In this document: in pieces, positions 10,719 to 24,900 of the stretch
Layout of the letters: each line of letters opens with the position of its first letter
How positions within the stretch are numbered: the stretch's first letter is position 1
Source of the DNA: Paratinospora sagittata
Lineage: Eukaryota; Streptophyta; Magnoliopsida; Ranunculales; Menispermaceae
DNA: 64,000 nt
Reading direction: 5' to 3'
Assembly: GCA_035771175.1 (NCBI GenBank)
Contig: CM069608.1
Span: 7,043,419 to 7,107,418 of the forward strand
Program-made: the position numbers and the translations under genes
Notes under the pieces: generated by a model
Told to the model about the DNA's origin: nothing
Seen by the model: the letters and a program-made list of their open reading frames with translations, nothing else
The model's database searches: none

Positions 10719-12919
10719 ATGGAAGTATTAGCATCTTATTCGCGTGCATGGCACAGGGATCCTGGTTGCAATTGCAGCCACTCTAGGAATATAGACCAGA
10801 TGTGCCGCCAAGATTCGCGGGTCCATTTATCTGCCGAAGAAGCAATTGCAGCTGAAGAGAGTCTTTCAATTTATTGCAAGCCTGTTGAGCTCTATAACAT
10901 TCTTCAACGCCGTGCTTTACAAAATGTAATTCTTTCTATGTGATAATCATATCTGATTTTCATCTCTTTGTGGAAAGAATGTCCCATCTTTTTTTTTCTC
11001 TTCTAGCTTGTTGGGTTTCTAATATATTGAGATCATTCCCTTGCACTATTCTAACTGTACAGTTTTTCTTCTGTAGCCATCCTTTCTTCAAAGATGTTTG
11101 TTCTACAAAATACAGGAAAAGCGCAAAAGGAGGTATTATACATTTCCTTTAGAATTTTCTACATGGCTACAATATAATTTCCAAGTATTGTTTACTTAGC
11201 TGCATTTTGTGTTTATGTGCCAAGGCACAAATATTTTCAACTTTGAAGTACATGATAGGCTGTCGGATAGTCTAGTGGATTCAAATTTTGGTATTTTTGA
11301 AATTTATGCTTTTGTAATGATGACAGTAATGCCTAACAATTTTGATTAAGAGTTTCCATGTAGCTAGACAAAAAATTTTGTGGTGGTGATGCTGTTGCTT
11401 GTTCTCTCTTTCTAGTTGTTTTTAAAAGTATCGAGGAGTTCTGTTGTTTAAAATATTGAATCCGGATTTTATACCTTTTATTGAGTAATGAGTGAATTTT
11501 TTTTGTTATTACATTGAAGAGTTGTTCATTTACCTCTTGCAGTCTTGTGTCAATATGCTCTTGGTGTTGTTTTAGGTGGACAGATTGATGCTTGTGAAAC
11601 TCCTTTCTTACTTGTTTTAGGTGGACAGATTGTGTCAATAGTATTTTATAAGTACACTCTTCACTGATAGAACATTAATCAAATTTTATTTTGACTTTTT
11701 CCTCTTTCCTTTCCTAGTTTCCTTTATCTGCCTTTCAATTTTAAGAAATATATATATGGTGATCATTTTCTGATTTTGTAGGATACAGATGACAATATCC
11801 CTTGCTGGGACTGTGAATAATGGGGTTCAAGCTCAGAGCATTTTGCCATTATACGTCTTGCTAGCGAGACCTGTATCTGACCTTACAGTTTCAGGGGTAT
11901 GGCAATGTTATCGATTTGTCAGTTTCATTCTGCTAATTTTTTGAGAATATTTAGTTAAATTTTAATTGAAGGATACTAGCTGACTTTATAATAGAAAATG
12001 TAAGGAGCTTGAACGAGCTCCTTGCTAGATATAAACTTAAACGACAAAGGATAACATGCCCCAGAAGATTACCCGTTACACTGACATGATAACATGTCAG
12101 TTTTGTTATTCTAATTTTTTGGGATTTGTTAGTGAGATTTTAATTGAAGGAGGTTGGCTGACTTTATAAAATAGAAAATGTAAAGAGCTAGAGCAAACTT
12201 TTTGCTAGATATACAGGTAAACCACAAAGGATAACATGCCCCTAGATGATTACCCCTACATGGACATGATAGTAGGCCTTCTTGTTGTGGAATCCTTTAT
12301 TCCTGATGTCAAATATATAATGGTGTTGTTGGTCTCTGATCCTAATAGTGACGTGGTCTTAATGTCATTGCTTTTGACAGTGGGTCACTATTTGTAAGCT
12401 TTGTAAAGGTCTAAGCCTGACAGATTGGATGACGGGTTGGGACCAGCTTGGGGTCTCTTTGTAATCACATTTTTGGGTTTTCATCTAGTTAATGAGGGTC
12501 TTGTACCTTGTCTTGCTCTTTAATATTTAAGTTTCTTTTTCTTCTTAAAAAAAAAAAAAAGAATCTTTGAGTCTGTGCTCTAATGTGCTTCTGCAACAGC
12601 ATTCTGCAGTTTATTGTCTTGACCGGGCATCCATCCTGACTGCTTCCAGTGATTTTGAGAGAAAGGATTGCACTGAAGCAAATTTTATTCTGCCTGAGAT
12701 TAATAAGTTGTCAGCTGAGACCAAAGCCGGCAAACTCATGATCTTATTGGTTAGCTGTGGTAGACACTGATACATCTTATTATTATTGAATATGGGGTCT
12801 CCATCCAGTATTCAACTGGTGTACTTCGTTACATTTCGATTGTCTTGCAGGTGAAAGGAAAAATACATTATGTGAAAGAAATATTCTCAAAGACCATATG
12901 GATAAGGCATCTTTCCCAT
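10719..12919 (+). CDS. EMF2: EMF2-like exons 1-5 (N-terminal conserved block)
   Basis: Exon 1 encodes the signature SAEEAIAAEESLSIYCKPVE and ILQRRALQN. Exon 2 continues PSFLQRCLFYKIQEKRKRR and exon 3 MTISLAGTVNNGVQ, ending LLARPVSDLTVSG. Exons 4-5 give FILPEINKLSAETKAGKL and a variable serine/lysine-rich stretch. The ATG at 10719 directly follows an in-frame TAA, so it is the first in-frame start on this exon. Family proteins usually begin MPGIPLVAR-. Here the corresponding DNA (ATG at 10748) is out of frame and stops after 12 codons, so the first 24 or so residues are not homologous to the usual start. Intron 3 contains a tandem duplication. Confidence 0.85.
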
Positions 12920-15900
12920 GTATGTACAGCATTGTTTGAATTCAATTGACATTTAGTATCAATTATCATCACTTCTTTTCTTATTTGGTGCATTCCATGC
13001 TCATGATGCTTGTTTGTGTATTTTATGTGATTCTTCTTTTACATATAGGTCTCTCTCATTAAATAGTGAAGTTCTTACCATGTTGGCTGGGGTTGCTGAT
13101 GCTACAGCTATTGGCACTTTGAGCATGTAGTCAAATTAGAAACTGAGCATTCTTACCATATCATACTTAATAGTGGAGCGCACTTGATGAACAAATATTT
13201 TTGATGCCTATAAGTTCTTCTACTTTCGAGGTGGAGCTGATATAATGGGATGGTATCAATTACACAGTACATGAATACTTGAAGAATTGAGCCACGAGGA
13301 CAACGGTACTGGGATTTTGAGATTTCGCAATCCTGAAATTGGTTGTTAGTAATGGAAGGTGATCTATGTTGTAGAATTTGGATGTATAATCGAGTTTGGC
13401 GTTGGGGTTATAAGCAATGAGGAGACAGCGTTGATTCAAAGAAAATATTGCATTAGTGGTAGGAAAATATGAAATTGGATAAAGATGCTAAAACCTGGAA
13501 AAGTTGTTTTTTAGATTCAACCAACATGACACTTTTTGTGTCTGCAAGGTTTCAGATATAGAAAATAGTATCTCAAACCAAACGGAGGCTATGATATCTA
13601 GCACCCTATTTTTGGCACCAAATTTGGAGTGGCCAACCTGTTCATAGGATAGGCCCCTATTAGATAAGCTAAGCATTTGACCTTTGGACTTGTCACTTGT
13701 CTTGTGTATTTGTGTGCGTGTCAATGTGATATTAGACTGGATCAATCAGAGTACCGGTAATTTAACTAGAAATTGATAAAGTTTTTAGTGCAACATTCTA
13801 GATCAAATTGTCTTGATCTTTTTAGTCAATCTTTGTACATTACAACCCAGACTAACAAACAGAGTATTATGGTTTATTAATTTGAGCCTGCATCCATTTT
13901 TGGTCTTTTACTTTGTGCAACATTGATGGAGTCCAAAGCATTGGATGGTATTTGGAATGAGTCTTAAGCATACTTTGTGAAAGTCTTGGAAGAAGAATGT
14001 TGACAAAAAAGATACTTGCGGACTATGTGATTTATTATTTAGTCATTTGATTACTGTAGTTATGGGTTGTGCTATTTATATTAGTTGATGGACCTAACAT
14101 TTCATGAACCTTTTATCTCCTTCTCTTCTTCCTATTGTGCCATTAGCAAATGTGGATAAACCCTTTGGTTGGTCACGTGCTACGTTGGAGATTTACATCT
14201 TTGTATTGGTGGATCGTGCTTGGTGTTTGGAACTACGAACAACGAAGAAAGTTCAGTGGGTCAAGGTCGTCCAGTTTGAGTCCAAGGCCATCTTTTGTAT
14301 AGCTCATGGAGTGGAGATAGAGCCTGGAGTGTGGACCTATCAGTGGTCCCTGTGGATTTCTTCCAAGTGGTTTTGGAGTTGAACTTTAGCAATTGGGTAT
14401 TTAGTATGATTGCTAGTCTATTTTAAGCATTTATTTTTTTTTATTGTTATAGCTGTTTGGTAGATGCACAAGATGTACCACTCGGACATAAATATTAAAA
14501 CTCACGCTCACGTGCCTGATGGCACGTGGACTTGGACTAGATTTATAATAGGGAGGGAAGGAGGGAGGGCAAGTAAATGCCGACAATTAGGTTCAAACAC
14601 AAGACCTCCAAGATTACAGCTTTGATACCATGTAAAGTAGCCACTTGAGTTAAAAGTTATTGCTGTGAGGTAGAAGTCCAATTATGTATATCAAGTGAGT
14701 ATAGATATTAATGTTAAGCTTTAGAATGATTAACATTTTTAGGAGCTTAACTTGCTTTTGTGGACTTCTATGCCTCTATAAGTAAATTCCTCATAATTTT
14801 GTCTTGTTGCAAGTGTTCTGTCATCCTTAGAGATCGTACCCTTTGGCCTTCGTTTGATGGATGCATCTTTGATTGCATCTTTTTATTCTGTGATCTTGCA
14901 CATACAAGCGATTCCTTTGAAGTCATTGCGTTTCTTTTAAACATTCGAATGGCATCAATATGAAAACCTTAGATTTCTTCTTCTCTTTCCAATCCTTCAA
15001 CCCAACTTTTAAGTTGTATCTGAAACTTCTAGTCTGCTTCCTATGTTCCAAACTTTTAATCGCAACACTTAGGCTATCTTACATTAGTTTGGTTTCAGAG
15101 CCTGTGTTCCTACACGTGCTTTTGGCGACGTTTCTCTTTCTACTAGTCTAGTTTTTTGATTCGTGAATTCAGATTGGTTCTCTCTGTGTATAGTCTTGTT
15201 TAGTTTTGCCAGCTCAACAGTTTAAACTGCTTGTAGTGTTGCTACGTCTCCCTTAGTTTAATTGTTTGGTGACTTATTATGATCCAGGTGGATTGATTAG
15301 TAAAATACTGAAGTAGCTGACTAGGATGTGATGTAGAATCTGATGAAGGACAAGGAAAGACGAAGACGATAAGAATAATAATTGATGTATTTTTGCCAAT
15401 TTCCCTTATGATTTCATCTGGAAAGCTCATGTTACTTCAAAAGCCAAATTTTTGGGATGGACTATTGCTCATGACAGGTTGAATTGTGCGGACATTCTCC
15501 AAAAGCGGTTTAAGAATTGGATACTCTCCCCTAATTGGTGTTGTTTGTGCTAGACTAGTGGTGAAACTAGTCAGCATATCTTTGGGGATTGTGAGTTCTC
15601 TAAAGGGAATTGGAGAAGATGGGAAGCCTTTCTACAGTGGGAGTGGAAACCCCAATGACTCTACTTTATGGGTCTTTCCTGATGTCTCAGTTCTGCCTAG
15701 ATGATTTCGTGATTATTGGCGTGTTGCTGTCTTCGCAATAGTTTGGTCTATTTGGAAAGAAAGGAATTCTCACATTTTTGATGACCAAGAAAAAGAGTGT
15801 GGGGTGGTTTGGGATAATTCTTTTGGGATAATTCTTTCTTCTTGGCTTCCCTATGGGTTAGCTCTAGTAACTTAGCGATGGGCTTTTCCTTGGGAGAGTG

Positions 15901-18900
15901 GTTGAGGGGTTGGAATCCAATTTTGGATAGTTTTGTTTTATAGTATTGGACCTTGGCCTGGATGTATACTCTTGTACATATTTTATAGGTAATAAAAAAC
16001 ATTTTTGTTTCTTGTCAGAAAAAAAAAATGATGTATTTTTTTTTTTTCGCATTCAATAATTAATGTGTTAACATTATTACAACGCTTATTTGTAAAAATA
16101 CAAATGACTTCATTTGATTCTAACCACAAGTTAGAAACTAATAGCTTACTCGAAAACAAAATTAGAAAATCATTTAATTTGATTCCTACTACAATTGGAA
16201 GCTAAAATCTTACAAAACAAAAAAATTAAAATCCTATGGAAATTATGCTACAAGATTTCAAATAGGAGTAAAATCCTTCCCCAAATAAATAACTTTAATT
16301 AAACAATTAAAATCTTAATAAAATTAAATAGTCAAAAAACATTATTATTTAATTCCTAGTCATGTTCTACATTATGATGAATATAATGTTTGAACCATAA
16401 CTCTGAGGGGTTTGGATTTTTGGGTGGTTGGAAGCATTAGAGAACTAAAGAGACAGTATGAGAAGTTTGGAACAATGAAACATATATCTTTTTCTGCATT
16501 TTTCACTGAAGCTTTCTATTATTCATAATAATGTTTCTATTATTATGAATAGATATTTTATGTTTGAATGTTTTATAGTTATTTTCTTCCCTTGGAATTT
16601 TCTTAGTTGTTTTGTCTATTTTGTCTGTGAGCAAATTTTTTGATGATGCTTGTGACGTTCATTCTTCAAATAGAATTTATAGATATATTGTGGAATTCCA
16701 GATGATGATTCTGATCTTTTTGTTCACATGACAGCAAATGTTGGAGGATACTGCCTATGGGGAAAGATTCCGATGGAGTCATTCTATTTATCATGGGACA
16801 AGTGTGTAAATTTGAGCCCAGGGCATACGGCTGAGATGCTGTCAACTATTGATATGCAATCATGCTTTTTGGAGGTGTGTATGAGATAAATATTACTATC
16901 TTAAAAAAATCAGTTGTTTTGAGTACTATAATTGTGCAAGAATTTTTCCATCTTAGTTCAGTTTCTTTGGATGCTGGTATTGAAATATGTCTATACTTGC
17001 AGCGAATTTCGTAACTACCGTTGGTTAGTTTAACGTCCTGACATGTTTTATATTTGTATCTTTCTGAACTGAAATTTTAAAGCTTATTATAAATTTGTAC
17101 AATGTTTGTGTTTCCTAAGACATGGTAAAAGTAAAATGTTTTTACACTATTATCTGTTGCTTGAATTTTCTAATGTTGTTACAACTCTGGCTCTATGTTA
17201 GTCAACAGAGTTAAGGAATTGCAAGTATACTCATGGCCAAATAGATGTAGACAAAAGAAGCAAGGCAACTTTGGAAAACACAATTGCTTTTGATGTGAAC
17301 CATTAGGTTTATCAGTAGAAATTGGCACTTTGAAGCTAGAAAACTCAACAAAATTATGGGAGGGCTATTTCTTTTTTCTGTACCTATTTGTCCGACTTCT
17401 TGTACACAACTGATTAAGTTAGCTTTCCTTATGGCCAACTGCGCGGGTTAAATACTCACTCTAACTAGGCACATAACACTATTTTGTGGTAGGCTTAAAC
17501 TGCAAATGAATTAGGACTACGCTAGGATTCTAATACTTTAGAAGTTGGGTTTCAATTGTTTAATTTTGTTAAGATTCCAGTTTTTTAAAGTTTTACTCAG
17601 ATGTTAGTTTTAAAGATTTTTTTGGATATTTTTTGGTGCATATCAATATCTTCTTAATAGGAGTCTTATTAACCAATTTTTAATATTCTGTGTTTGCTCA
17701 CAAGCAAACTATTTTCTGTGAATTTTATGATGCTATATATGCTTAAATTGGTACAATTGCCTTCTGTCATTAGTTGTCAAGTGGAGCTGTTGAGGTTGGG
17801 GAGAATTGGTGAAGAATTTGACATTATTTTATGTATTGGTATAAATTCACAAATGAATTAGAATTGTGGTACGCTTCTAATCGTTTAATTTAAGTAGCAT
17901 TTCTATAGTTTAATTTTATTTGGACTCCAATTTTTCAGATTTTGTAGGATTCTTCTCAATAGAAATGGGAGTTACTCCAATTGGATATAGAATAAGTGAA
18001 AACCAATTGAGGTGGTTTGGACACATAGAATGAAGACTTGGATGATGGGCTAAGTTTTGAAGAGTTATCTATTAACAATCCACGACAATGATAGAGGTGG
18101 AGGAATAACTAAAATGACATGGACAAAAAATAGTTAAAAAACACTTATAATTTAAATGTCACTTGGCCCATGATAGAGCGAAGTAAAGGAAATAGATTCA
18201 TGTAGCTGACTCCACGTAATTGGGAAAAGGCTTAGTTGAGTTAATTAAGATTCTTTTTGAAGCCTATGTTTATATTAGGGTGTATAGATTGAAGATAGAT
18301 TGTTGAAAATAAAGCAGCCTCTATGTACATCTTTCCAATTTATTTTCATTTCCTAAGTTCTTTTCTTGTTTATTTGATGATTCATGATGGTGCTGTATCA
18401 AATCCTAAATACTTAATTTCTTCTTGTTAGGAATATTTGTAGTCTTTTGAACATTTATAGATATTGAAGTTTGCATCAATACTTAATAATTATTATTTAA
18501 AGCAAAAGTTAGAATGTGTGTTTGTTAAACATTCAATTGTTTCAACTAAGAATGACTGAATGCTTGTATTTGCATTTTTATTTTTATAATTTTGTCAACA
18601 TAAATCAACAAACTTTGAGGTTTAATATCTTGCATGAATATATAATTTGACTTTGCTCCGAAGTTTGATTACTTAATGTCTGGATTTATTGAGAGGATCC
18701 AATTCTACATGGAAAATTTTTGTAAAACTTAATTACGTTAAACAAGTTTAAAGAGTTTTTACCCAACTATTAGGGAGATTTATATATCTTTCAAGATATG
18801 TTTGAACAAGCATGATTACACATCAAGTATTTGATAAATTAGTAGATGTTATGGTCTAGAGTCTCAATAATTCTTGGAAAATAACTGCATATGCAATGTA

Positions 18901-21900
18901 CTGATTTTATGAATTCACTTTTGCTTTGTGGTGACTTATGGAACTACAATGACATGTTTAGTATATATTGGGATTTATGATTATTTTTGTCTTTTAAATT
19001 TTCATTTAATTTGTATTTTTGATCACAAAAAAATTGTTGATTTTGAAGGAAAATTTGGGGAATTTCAATTCCATGCTTAAAAGGCATGTTGGTCTATTTG
19101 TCTTTTCTAAATGTCAAGTTTGGAGTAGGTCTTCAATGTTGGAAGTGTTCTAAAGTGTTTTGACTAATCTAACAAGGCTGTTTGGTATTGGAGTAGGTCT
19201 TCAATGTCTCGGGCTTTGAAACTGATAATATTGGAGAGTTGAAAATGAATGTTGAGTTGGGGATATATTTACAAAGCAAGGATTTCTGTATAAAAATTTT
19301 CCCGTTGCTCCTATCAAAAAAATGTTTCCCATTGCAACATTGTTTCATTAAATTGTTCTTATATTTTTGGTATAAATTTATGCTTTTCATTTTTTAATTG
19401 TCATTGCTTTTATTGCAGCCGAGCTGTTTGGATGAGGGAAATTGTATATCGTTTAAGATTCCTGATAATCCTGGAACCATGGTTTGTTTCTGCCCCCTTT
19501 TGAACTTTCTCATTTGACTATTACTTAGTTTAATCATAGATAGTTCATGGTAAGGACTATGTAGTGTTTGGTACTCTGCATCTAAAAAATAGCTCCACTT
19601 TAATGAGAGCTTATTTAAAAAAAGCTTATTTTAAACATGTTTGGTAACTATTGAATTTTTTTTTTGTGCCTTCATAATGTAAAAAAAATTCAAAAATATA
19701 AAAAAATTAGTTGTTATATTTGTGATTCTTCCCACTACTTGTAGTAGAGGATGAACCGCTATAAGAAAAAGCAAACTTTTTTTTTTGTTCTTTATTTTAA
19801 AGATTTAACCTCTGCAATTTGTCAATCTGTACTTTATGTGAAGGTTATTAAATTCATACCAAACACTCTAATTTTGTAGACTTTGAAGAAATTAGAGGTT
19901 AGAATTAGTTTTACCAAACACTACCTAAAATTATATGTTTCTTTGTATTATTTTTATGAGAACTCTGATATTCTTTTTCCTCAACAGCAAGTACAAATTA
20001 ACATTTGTGCCCAAGAGGTTGGGGCAAAAGAGAAATCTCCTTACAATTCATACACTTATGAAAATGTTCCTGCTTCATCATTATCTCACATTATCAGGTA
20101 AATTGTTGGAACTTTAATTTCTAATTATGCTCAGCTAATTCAAGGCATTTGGGGTTAGGACTTCCATATGATCACTTTGATGGTAACGGTTTTTGACTTG
20201 TCATCATCATAGTTGTTTTGCCTTTGTTTGTAACGTAATCTGAACCATAATAGTTCAGTTTCCTTGGTGAGGATTCAAGGAAACTAGTGTATTAACTCTA
20301 ATCATGGCCATTGGAGAAGCTGGAGGCTATATTTCCTTCCTGCTCTTGCCTCTTAGAATGAAGGATTATTGGAGAGATTATTTTTGCAGTGGTATCGATT
20401 ATATGGAAACGATAGGAATAAGGTCATCTATGAAGATTACAACGACGCTGTATCAATTTGGGACGGATCAGATTTCTTTGCTTCCTGTAGGTCTTCACTT
20501 ATAAATTTTCTAAAGGGTATAGCCCCAACAAATGGCTTAGGGGATGGGGAAATCTTGTAACCAGTATTTAGGAGGAGGTTAAGTGAACTTCTTTTTTCCC
20601 ATTAGCTTGCCTCCATGTTCCTTAGCTGTTTGTAATTGCTAGAAACCACTCAACCTAAAAGCTATCGGTATCAGATAAAGACCCAACATTGTATATCAAG
20701 CTACCATCAACACTCCCCCTCATGTGCAGCTCCATCCTGCACGTGGAGAGCCAGAAGAGAGATAGAAGAAGAGAAATACCAATTATGCAAATTGAGAACA
20801 TGCAAATACCAATGACGAGACTTGAACCCAAGACCTCTTGCAAAATCAAGGCTCTGATACCACATTAAAAGCCACTCAACCCAAAAACTATAGCTATCAG
20901 GTAAAGGCCCAACAATGCATATCAAGCTACCATCAACAGTAATCTATCTAAGTTTGGTTAAAAGTCAAAACTGTTTACTAAATGAAGAAATATATTAAAT
21001 TATTATATTTTTTAAATTAAAAATGTAATAAATTGATATCATCTTCAATTTTTTCTGTTAGTAACACTAAAAACTCAAAAATATGAATTTGAAGCCCAAT
21101 CTCGTGCATTAGGGATGGAAACTAAAGAGTCACTGGAGAAAAATGGGAATAAAGACGTCAATATTAAGTAAGAAACGAAATAAAATATCACAGGATAAAT
21201 TCTTTCTTTAAATTATGAACTTTTGGAATTTATTATGTTCTAAGTAATTAGTCTATTTTTGGACTTGCTTTGTATAATTGATCAGTGGCGTCCTTTCTTA
21301 CTTTTGTAATGGGGCCATAGTGCCATACGAGGTACTCTTTCTTGGAATCTTCATTTCATCAGGCGCCTTACGAATAGGGAACATAGAGAGTTTAGGTCGT
21401 TGTTTTCAAAATTGGAAGTTGTTAAGCTCTCTATGGGAAGTGGGAACCAAGATATACAAGAGTGGTCCAAAGATACTCAAGATCTTTTTTAGTAAATATC
21501 TCTTTTCTTTATTGATAGCTCATCAATTCTGATCTTTTCTCCTAATCTCTTCACTTGGAAATCTTTTATGCCATTGAATGGGAAGGTCTTAGGTGGCTTG
21601 TGGATCATTGGAAGATCAACACAACAAACATGCTCAAATGAAAGTTTTTTGAAGACTCTCTTTGCTTATTGTTTAATCCCTTATAAATATGATGGAGAAT
21701 CTAGTGATTAACTTTTCCTTTGATTTGAGTTCGCAATGGACATATGGAACTTGGGTAGCAAGCGCATAGATTATGGGAGAGACCTTTGGAAGGCTGAATT
21801 GCCAAATAGAGTCTGAGTCCTCTGTTTTTATATATAGTTTGTGATGTGTAATTGATCCATATTTCTCCTATATATGAATATTGTAAAAGTAGTAAAATTG

Positions 21901-24900
21901 CTTTTTGGTCACGCAATATATGTCAAGTAATGAAGGATTGAGAATTCAGAGTCACTTTAAACTTCGGTTCTTGAAAATTTGGAATTGATTTGCGGAAGTC
22001 CAATTCAACGTAGAGAATTTTTAATTTTTAATTTTTTTATATTGTAATGAAGTGTAAAGAGTTCTATTTAATAGATGTAAAGATCTATATATCTTTTAGA
22101 TATGCTGAAAGCCTGAAACAAATTTAATTATATACTTTGATGAACTTTTGAAAATCTTATCTTACTTCTCCTTAAGTGATTCTTTAGTTTATACTCATTA
22201 CATAAGAAATTGTACTTCAGTCTCATATACTTTTATTCTTTGAAAATATCTTCTAAAAATAGTTGAAGTTAAAAGTAAAAAAATACTACAACATTTTTTA
22301 AGTTTTACAAATTATTTTGATATTTTACTTGGCTTCGATGGAATTTTTGTAAAAAACTCGATTACATATTATTTATAGTTTGATGCTTAAAAAATTGATA
22401 AAATTCAGAGAATTATGTCAAATTTTCATTCTATGCAAGTAATAGAGAGATTATAGATCTTGTTTTAAACCATCATATTTTATAATTTTATAATTTACCG
22501 AGGTTTAAGTATATAATTATGTTTCGTTTTTCAACACATCTAAAAGAAACATAGTCCTTATTAATTTTAAATGGGGATTTCTTATACTTGTTGAAAATTT
22601 CGCGTGTATTGAGTATATTTGCATAAACATAGTTGGTCATCTCGAGTGATAATCTTTCAATTTTTTCAACTTTTTGATTTTTTGATTTTGTTAACATTTT
22701 GATATGTGGAACCTTCATCTTGGTTGAACTAGGCTCAGAGCAATTCCATATGACTTCATAATTCTTTATCTAATATTTTAAGATTTATCTTTGACCTGAA
22801 AAATACCTTGAGAAAGACCAAGCAAAGCATCACAATATATTTTACAAAAATAAATGACTTAAAACTATTGCCCAATGCTCTTTAGAAAAGTAATATTTAG
22901 GACCTTTGAAATTATTTTCAACTCTCGAAAAATAAAAATTAGCCAGCTAATTCCTAAGGAATATTTTCTTAAAAATGCACTTCTAAGATAACGTAAAATG
23001 CCTAAAATGATCTAAAACTCTAAAACGTGACCTAAAGAGATTTTTATTGTTTTTTTTTTCTTTTTTTATTGTTTTTTTTATTTCCTTGCCTAAAAGCACT
23101 AAAAATAGGGGTAAAAATATACAAAATTGTGACTTCATCATAGCCCTTGAGTGTTGGAAGCAAATTCATGTAGCCAACCCCATGTAGTTGGAAAAAATGC
23201 TTGGTTGAGTTGGGTAACTTGATTGAGTATACTTGTTGACAATTGCAAATTGGATTTCTCCGAGTTAATTCCAAATTTGAAATGGAAAAAGTTTATGTAG
23301 AATTTGAATTTTTGATGTTGGACTTCAATTAATGATATACATTGTACTTCTTTTAACGTATGTACCTATTTTTGGTAAAAGATTGAGAAAAGAAAAACTT
23401 ACAATAAAAGCTTTATATTTTTCTGATCATTAACTAAAATATTCATATTGGTACTCATATTTTAACTTTCTGTGGAAATCTGCTTCCTACTCTTTAGGGA
23501 TGAGCAGTCATATTATGACAAAAAGAAAAGTAATCATGAATGTTTGTTCTTATGTTTTAGTTAGATAATAACATTTCTCCTTGTGCTTGTTTGATCATTT
23601 ATTGTTGATTGTTAATCTTATTTCTTCTTAGTCCTTTTTCCTTCATGAAAACAGTTCCCTGTGCATTAATGATAGATTTTAGTTTTTTTGTTGTCAAGGT
23701 TGAGAACCGGTAATGTCATTTTCAACTATAAGTACTACAACAACACATTACAAAAGACTGAAGGTATATCCTTTATGCCTTTAATATTTTTAGGATGTTG
23801 ACTAGTTTTATGTAAATAGTTATTGATTCTTTTTTTCATATTTTCTGATTCTTTTTTCTTGTTAATTGTTTTTCTATTTTTTGTGCATTTTTTTTTATTG
23901 AAATAGTTATTGATGTTTGAAGGGTTTTGTCCTTTATGTTTGGTTTTGTTTGTTGTATCATAATCGTTTCTGCAACTGAAAAAGAGAAAAAAAAGAAAAG
24001 AATTTTTTTTTTGTTGCCGCACCTGGCACACACTCGTTTAATACTTTAACAACATAGCGTATTCTTTGATATTGTGGTCGTCGTCATTGTCACCATTGCC
24101 GGTGTCGGCGCCACAAACACGCACAGCTCTATTTATTTCTCTATCTGTCAAAGAATTTAATGTGAATGCTTACACGTTCTCCTTATCTTTGATTCGTGAT
24201 AGGTCTATAGTCATGCAGTAAATATCTGTTTTGTATCTCTGCTTTCATGATCAATGCTTTCAAAGGGTGAAAGTTGAAATTGAGGTTGTGCTATTTTTAA
24301 GCTTAGCCTTCAAAAATTGAAATGACTGTCCCAAGCAATATCTTTCTGTGGTTTAACTTATCAAGTGACAATTTCAATCATTAATGCAGCATTCATTTCA
24401 TTCCTTATTCATGTAATAATTGATATAACGAAGGTATACTTTGACTTTTGACCACCTAATGCAATACTCCTTATCCAGACATGAGACAGACTGTGCACAA
24501 TGGTTTGCTTGGCACAGGCAGTAAAGTAGTGAAAAGATTAAATTAAAAAAAAGATTAAATTAAATATAAACACAATCTAGAAATGGTTAGGAGTGGACCA
24601 ATTAGAGATAACATGGGAGATAGCCGATTAAGGTGGTTTGGAGTACAAGAAGTCTTTCGCCCAAAACACAGGACTGAAACGCTAAAACCAAAATTTCCCA
24701 TCCCTAATCCCCTAACTATAAATACCAAACAGGTATGTTATCAGGGTTAGCTTTGCATTCTTTGTAAAAAAAAATACCATTTGTTGATTTCTTATTTTTT
24801 TTAATCAATTAAGAAGACTAGAGGAGGAATTTTCTTCATGGGGTCTAGATCTTTGAAGATTCTTCAAACATTGTTTCGATAGTAGAAGGATTCAAGTACG

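Noticed and set aside
13050..13130. Extra EMF2-like exon between exons 5 and 6
   Set aside because: There is an acceptor-like ATATAG, but the following frame stops at once, and exon 5 joins exon 6 directly in phase with conserved protein sequence.
20304..20560. Short frames reading MERLFLQWYRLYGNDRNK and overlapping ones
   Set aside because: They lie inside an EMF2-like intron, have no downstream continuation and match no family I recognise.
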